Both the position numbers and the translations under genes were made by a program. Under the pieces are notes generated by a model, which was given only the letters and a program-made list of their open reading frames with translations, was not told the origin of the DNA and did no database searches. 64,000 nt of DNA from Craspedostauros australis (lineage: Eukaryota; Bacillariophyta; Bacillariophyceae; Mastogloiales; Achnanthaceae): positions 620,001 through 684,000 of the forward strand of contig JAMXDE010000031.1 in NCBI GenBank assembly GCA_026770025.1, given 5' to 3'. Below are positions 63,401 to 64,000 of this stretch, in pieces. Numbering within the stretch: position 1 is the stretch's first letter; each line of letters starts with the position of its first letter.

Positions 63401-63624
63401 TCGGAGCAATCTTCATTGCCAAGAACCCATCAACATCCCAACGATCGCGGCACATCGACGTGCGCCATCACTACGTGAGAAACATGGTAATCAACAAAAC
63501 CATCGAAATCATTTTCGTCAAATCCGAGCAGAACACAAGCGACGGATTCACCAAGAACATCAAGGCCGACTTGCAACGTGAACATGAGAAGTCGTACCTT
63601 GACACATCGAGAACATTCGAATGA
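57442..63624 (+). CDS. Gag-pol polyprotein of copia copy B
   Basis: One frame of 2,060 residues is collinear with copy A and very similar throughout. The same domains occur in order: charged N-terminal extension, gag core, two CCHC knuckles, acidic spacer with the conserved IFDAVMEAGVKLFPG block, protease DSGAS, gag-pre-integrase, integrase, reverse transcriptase YVDDCFC and RNase H. Differences cluster in the N-terminal extension, the Asn-rich stretch between the knuckles (longer here) and the acidic spacer, while RT and RNase H are nearly identical. This suggests constraint on the enzymatic parts. Confidence 0.92.
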   Translation: MSEEEELKDIPLSQLAIKQEEGASETQLQEQKEAAAATVLSGADASAINETEEERSAKVHREEKRILKAVKQEETGVTESIRTAKQGGKSETPPGGEFVTKTISAQQQAKIEESATQKPTEIKGASAPTTKQRTNMATSANMNKRRIKAPMFSGEQEDYSAWESQAKAYARAQKTRDVMLGKTKVPTVSEIVAAAGEAKEAMEEIYELGCDCFSDLILMMDAEKGKGKQAIQYINQCISDDYPEGDPHAAWNVLAEKFRPSDAATKIKLKRQFNNEKMKRDTDPDIYITRLEGLRSRLHDVKYTITDEEMIMQILSTVSNEYRTHIVNFQHQLTFNPELVTINTIRGVLRTAYATHQGGKAYIDDFQDSNTKSNDTGFTSTGKFKGTCHNCGVYGHRSADCPERKKSNNKKNNNNNNNNKMNGKRNNYRNKGSGFNGKCNYCGIFGHREAECRKKKSNESKKNNEQANTATEGHDKSGHEMVLSAKDMPLCMLVSEDYIEDSFFDNFEYVGSDDEVQDDEIVPEWLSEEPIIHEVDPRREVSYECCFNAHDLIGPYGDEAEMGNEANDSDIEEAMSEEADDEINDNDRGRDETNGGAAPPPPVAGNNRSGIFDEDDSDETEDHPDDSFNPNERVVYPRDIDFPPIGNPNESNYLHRHDTISYGTETALVIQKQLIFDAVMEAGVKLFPGIAQRVLRPIWVNMMGSILSENFRSIEEILANSVVINRILEAAETETIPETDLHYILGGCMRVRLRERPRVHPYDPATGSHRNSTIPSDYAQLPDNMDDGDHHPPYNEDGVHEDDDDGSFDDEIAAADVEQLHELSTRYKDKVNKDTWLADSGASCHIINSDAALFNVRHIKSFVQVGDSTKLDSPKMGSIRLKVKQRNNTGHIIRLDDVKYTPKMVVNLFSTNKALYNGYQLGNNGILMDIINGSGTKIVFDRVFPTSNGFITGVQMHPIMPTDDDKACTAIIKNPSKEISAVNLHRMLGHAPLETMKRTAAQYGWKIIGEMPVGRDCAVANARVKNIPKATIPRATRRGERLFIDISYTKHISFGDKRYWTLIVDDCTDHCWSFFLKNKSDQPGYIKRFIQTIKSQTGDQQIIFRGDNSGENKSTEDILIDAGLNMKFEFMASNTPQQNGRVERKFAYLYTKIRSMLNGAQLDEEYRHGLWAAAASTATAIANITVAKNQKESPYRQFFGSDPPYADALRTFGEVGVVKTTYGGITAKLKNRGEEMVFIGYAHQHASGVYNMYRPSTKSLICSRDIKWLNQSYGQFHGWAPAPNIFSKVGTTDADSFTTIGRKRAMPRTAMRRTSEAKRVSFADTNRYYILSDSDDEDNEDDGVVTQLVHNDEEDRSESNHEDDETIPSGDEADDDTGVTPPNTPARSTHDSPSRSPPSKPNKRDIARKERIRRHEARGRKGKANLKSTAGKSIPRALRELADFNEQGRKEEGYESDPSSNEASDELSDEMIDDSNNETTDDEEIKDEDEEIEITHHSTTGLYGMNAIITESPAIDIGLSMQDENKEPEKHIEPTTFDGAFNHPDPIHRKGYRAAIKKEFDSMDTRKVYSKIKRDAIPRGRRCCKCKWVFKLKRDGTHRARLVACGYSQVAGVDFQEHYSPVIHDVTYRVMMVIMLIKKMDCALVDVVTAFLHGDLDEEIYMNCPNGMDHQPDEALTLHKPIYGLVQSARQWFKMLVSTLKNISFEQSAADPCLFYRKTNEGSMIVAIYVDDCFCCGDSKALEAFLKDIQGSKFKVTIERGLGDYLSCNIELNHDKTRATLRQPHLIRHLIEEFGTKVEKMQRYGTPGTPGQIIVRPSEDNGLQKVGPEEHAEYRRGVGMLLFLIKHSRPDIANPVRELSKVLIGPTKAAMKEMYRIIKYVIDTKDYGLKIHPARPDDDGWDMELFCDSEYAGDKNTRISVGGFILYLCKVPILWRSKAQKAVTLSSSEAEYVALSEAAKEIFFVMQLLESVGVPVKTPIKVRVDNIGAIFIAKNPSTSQRSRHIDVRHHYVRNMVINKTIEIIFVKSEQNTSDGFTKNIKADLQREHEKSYLDTSRTFE

Positions 63625-63644
63625 CCGAATGCACACAGGAAGGG

Positions 63645-64000
63645 TGTCGAGATGTACATGTGAGTATATGTCAAGATGTACATGTATATGTGCATCGATC
63701 ACCCGTTATTCTCTCATACGCACTTGGACGGTATAACTACATTCGTGTCGATAGTATACTGTGATTCGTCAGAATTACAGAGGAAATGGAACACACGAAA
63801 AGGGGCAAGATTTCTGGAGGAAATTTGCAATCAACGATTTCTGGAAGAATCAGAAGATCGTCCGTCCATGCATCAATGGTACCAAGAGAATCTCAAGGTA
63901 CTTCCCAACTAAACCTCAGATGACGATATCATCTGACAGACTACTGCATCACCAATGGAACGTGACATCTGGAGAGCAGAAGGACGCCTACTGACGTCGA
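63645..64000 (+). repeat. 3' LTR of copia copy B, partial
   Basis: The first 356 bp of the LTR begin TGTCGAGATG after the purine tract AGGAAGGG. It is closer to copy A's LTRs (about 3% by eye) than to its own 5' LTR. Confidence 0.88.

Larger units (their letters stand above)
56552..64000 (+). mobile_element. Ty1/copia retrotransposon, copy B, cut by the window end
   Basis: Same family and orientation as copy A. The 5' LTR, leader, full gag-pol frame and the first 356 bp of the 3' LTR are present; the right end lies outside the window, so target duplication cannot be checked. The coding frame looks whole. The 5' LTR differs from the visible part of the 3' LTR at about 7% of sites, far more than in copy A. 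Confidence 0.9.

Overview
The window looks like nuclear DNA of a diatom, probably a pennate one. This is inferred from four things: short GT-AG introns; a protein with a signal peptide followed by an AEA|F cleavage motif like the ASAF motif of diatom plastid proteins; an HSF-type transcription factor and a plant-like LRR protein of the kinds expanded in diatoms; and several single-ORF Ty1/copia elements of CoDi style. No bacterial or organellar features are seen.

Bases 1-16,919 are ordinary gene-dense host DNA. In order they hold a small one-TM protein of unknown role (+), a long PPR-type RNA-binding protein (-), an ankyrin-repeat protein kinase with a 3' intron (+), an HSF-type factor (-), about 2.3 kb with no supported gene, a plastid-targeted alpha/beta-hydrolase-like protein whose nucleophile serine is replaced by glycine (+), a two-exon HMG-box protein (+), and a type II membrane protein of glycosyltransferase-like appearance interrupted by one in-frame TAG (-).

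Bases 16,920-38,260 are a nest of mobile elements. A 6.3-kb cut-and-paste transposon (16,920-23,221) has 189-bp terminal inverted repeats built of iterated 26-bp palindromes and a 4-bp ATAT duplication. It carries one three-exon gene joining a piggyBac-like DDE transposase, a PD-(D/E)XK nuclease-like domain and a C-terminal Cys cluster. It abuts, at a TA, the left end of a mariner/Stowaway-type element whose two 38-bp ends are now 15 kb apart (23,225 and 38,260). An old, heavily decayed copia element (24,155-37,806) sits inside that element. Inside the old copia sits a very young copia element (30,004-36,824) with matching LTRs and a CACCA duplication.

Bases 38,261-42,544 are gene-poor and hold tandem repeats, including a 129-bp higher-order repeat. 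From 42,545 to the end, two copies of one copia family lie in the same orientation (42,545-50,387, and 56,552 running off the window). A single LRR membrane-protein gene (53,033-56,014) lies between them.

The best candidate for something new is the transposase-nuclease fusion with its palindrome-array ends. Also worth attention are the four-layer nest, a likely tRNA-Asn half-molecule primer site in the young copia, the pseudo-hydrolase, the TAG-interrupted membrane protein, and the mismatch between the LTRs of the last copia copy.
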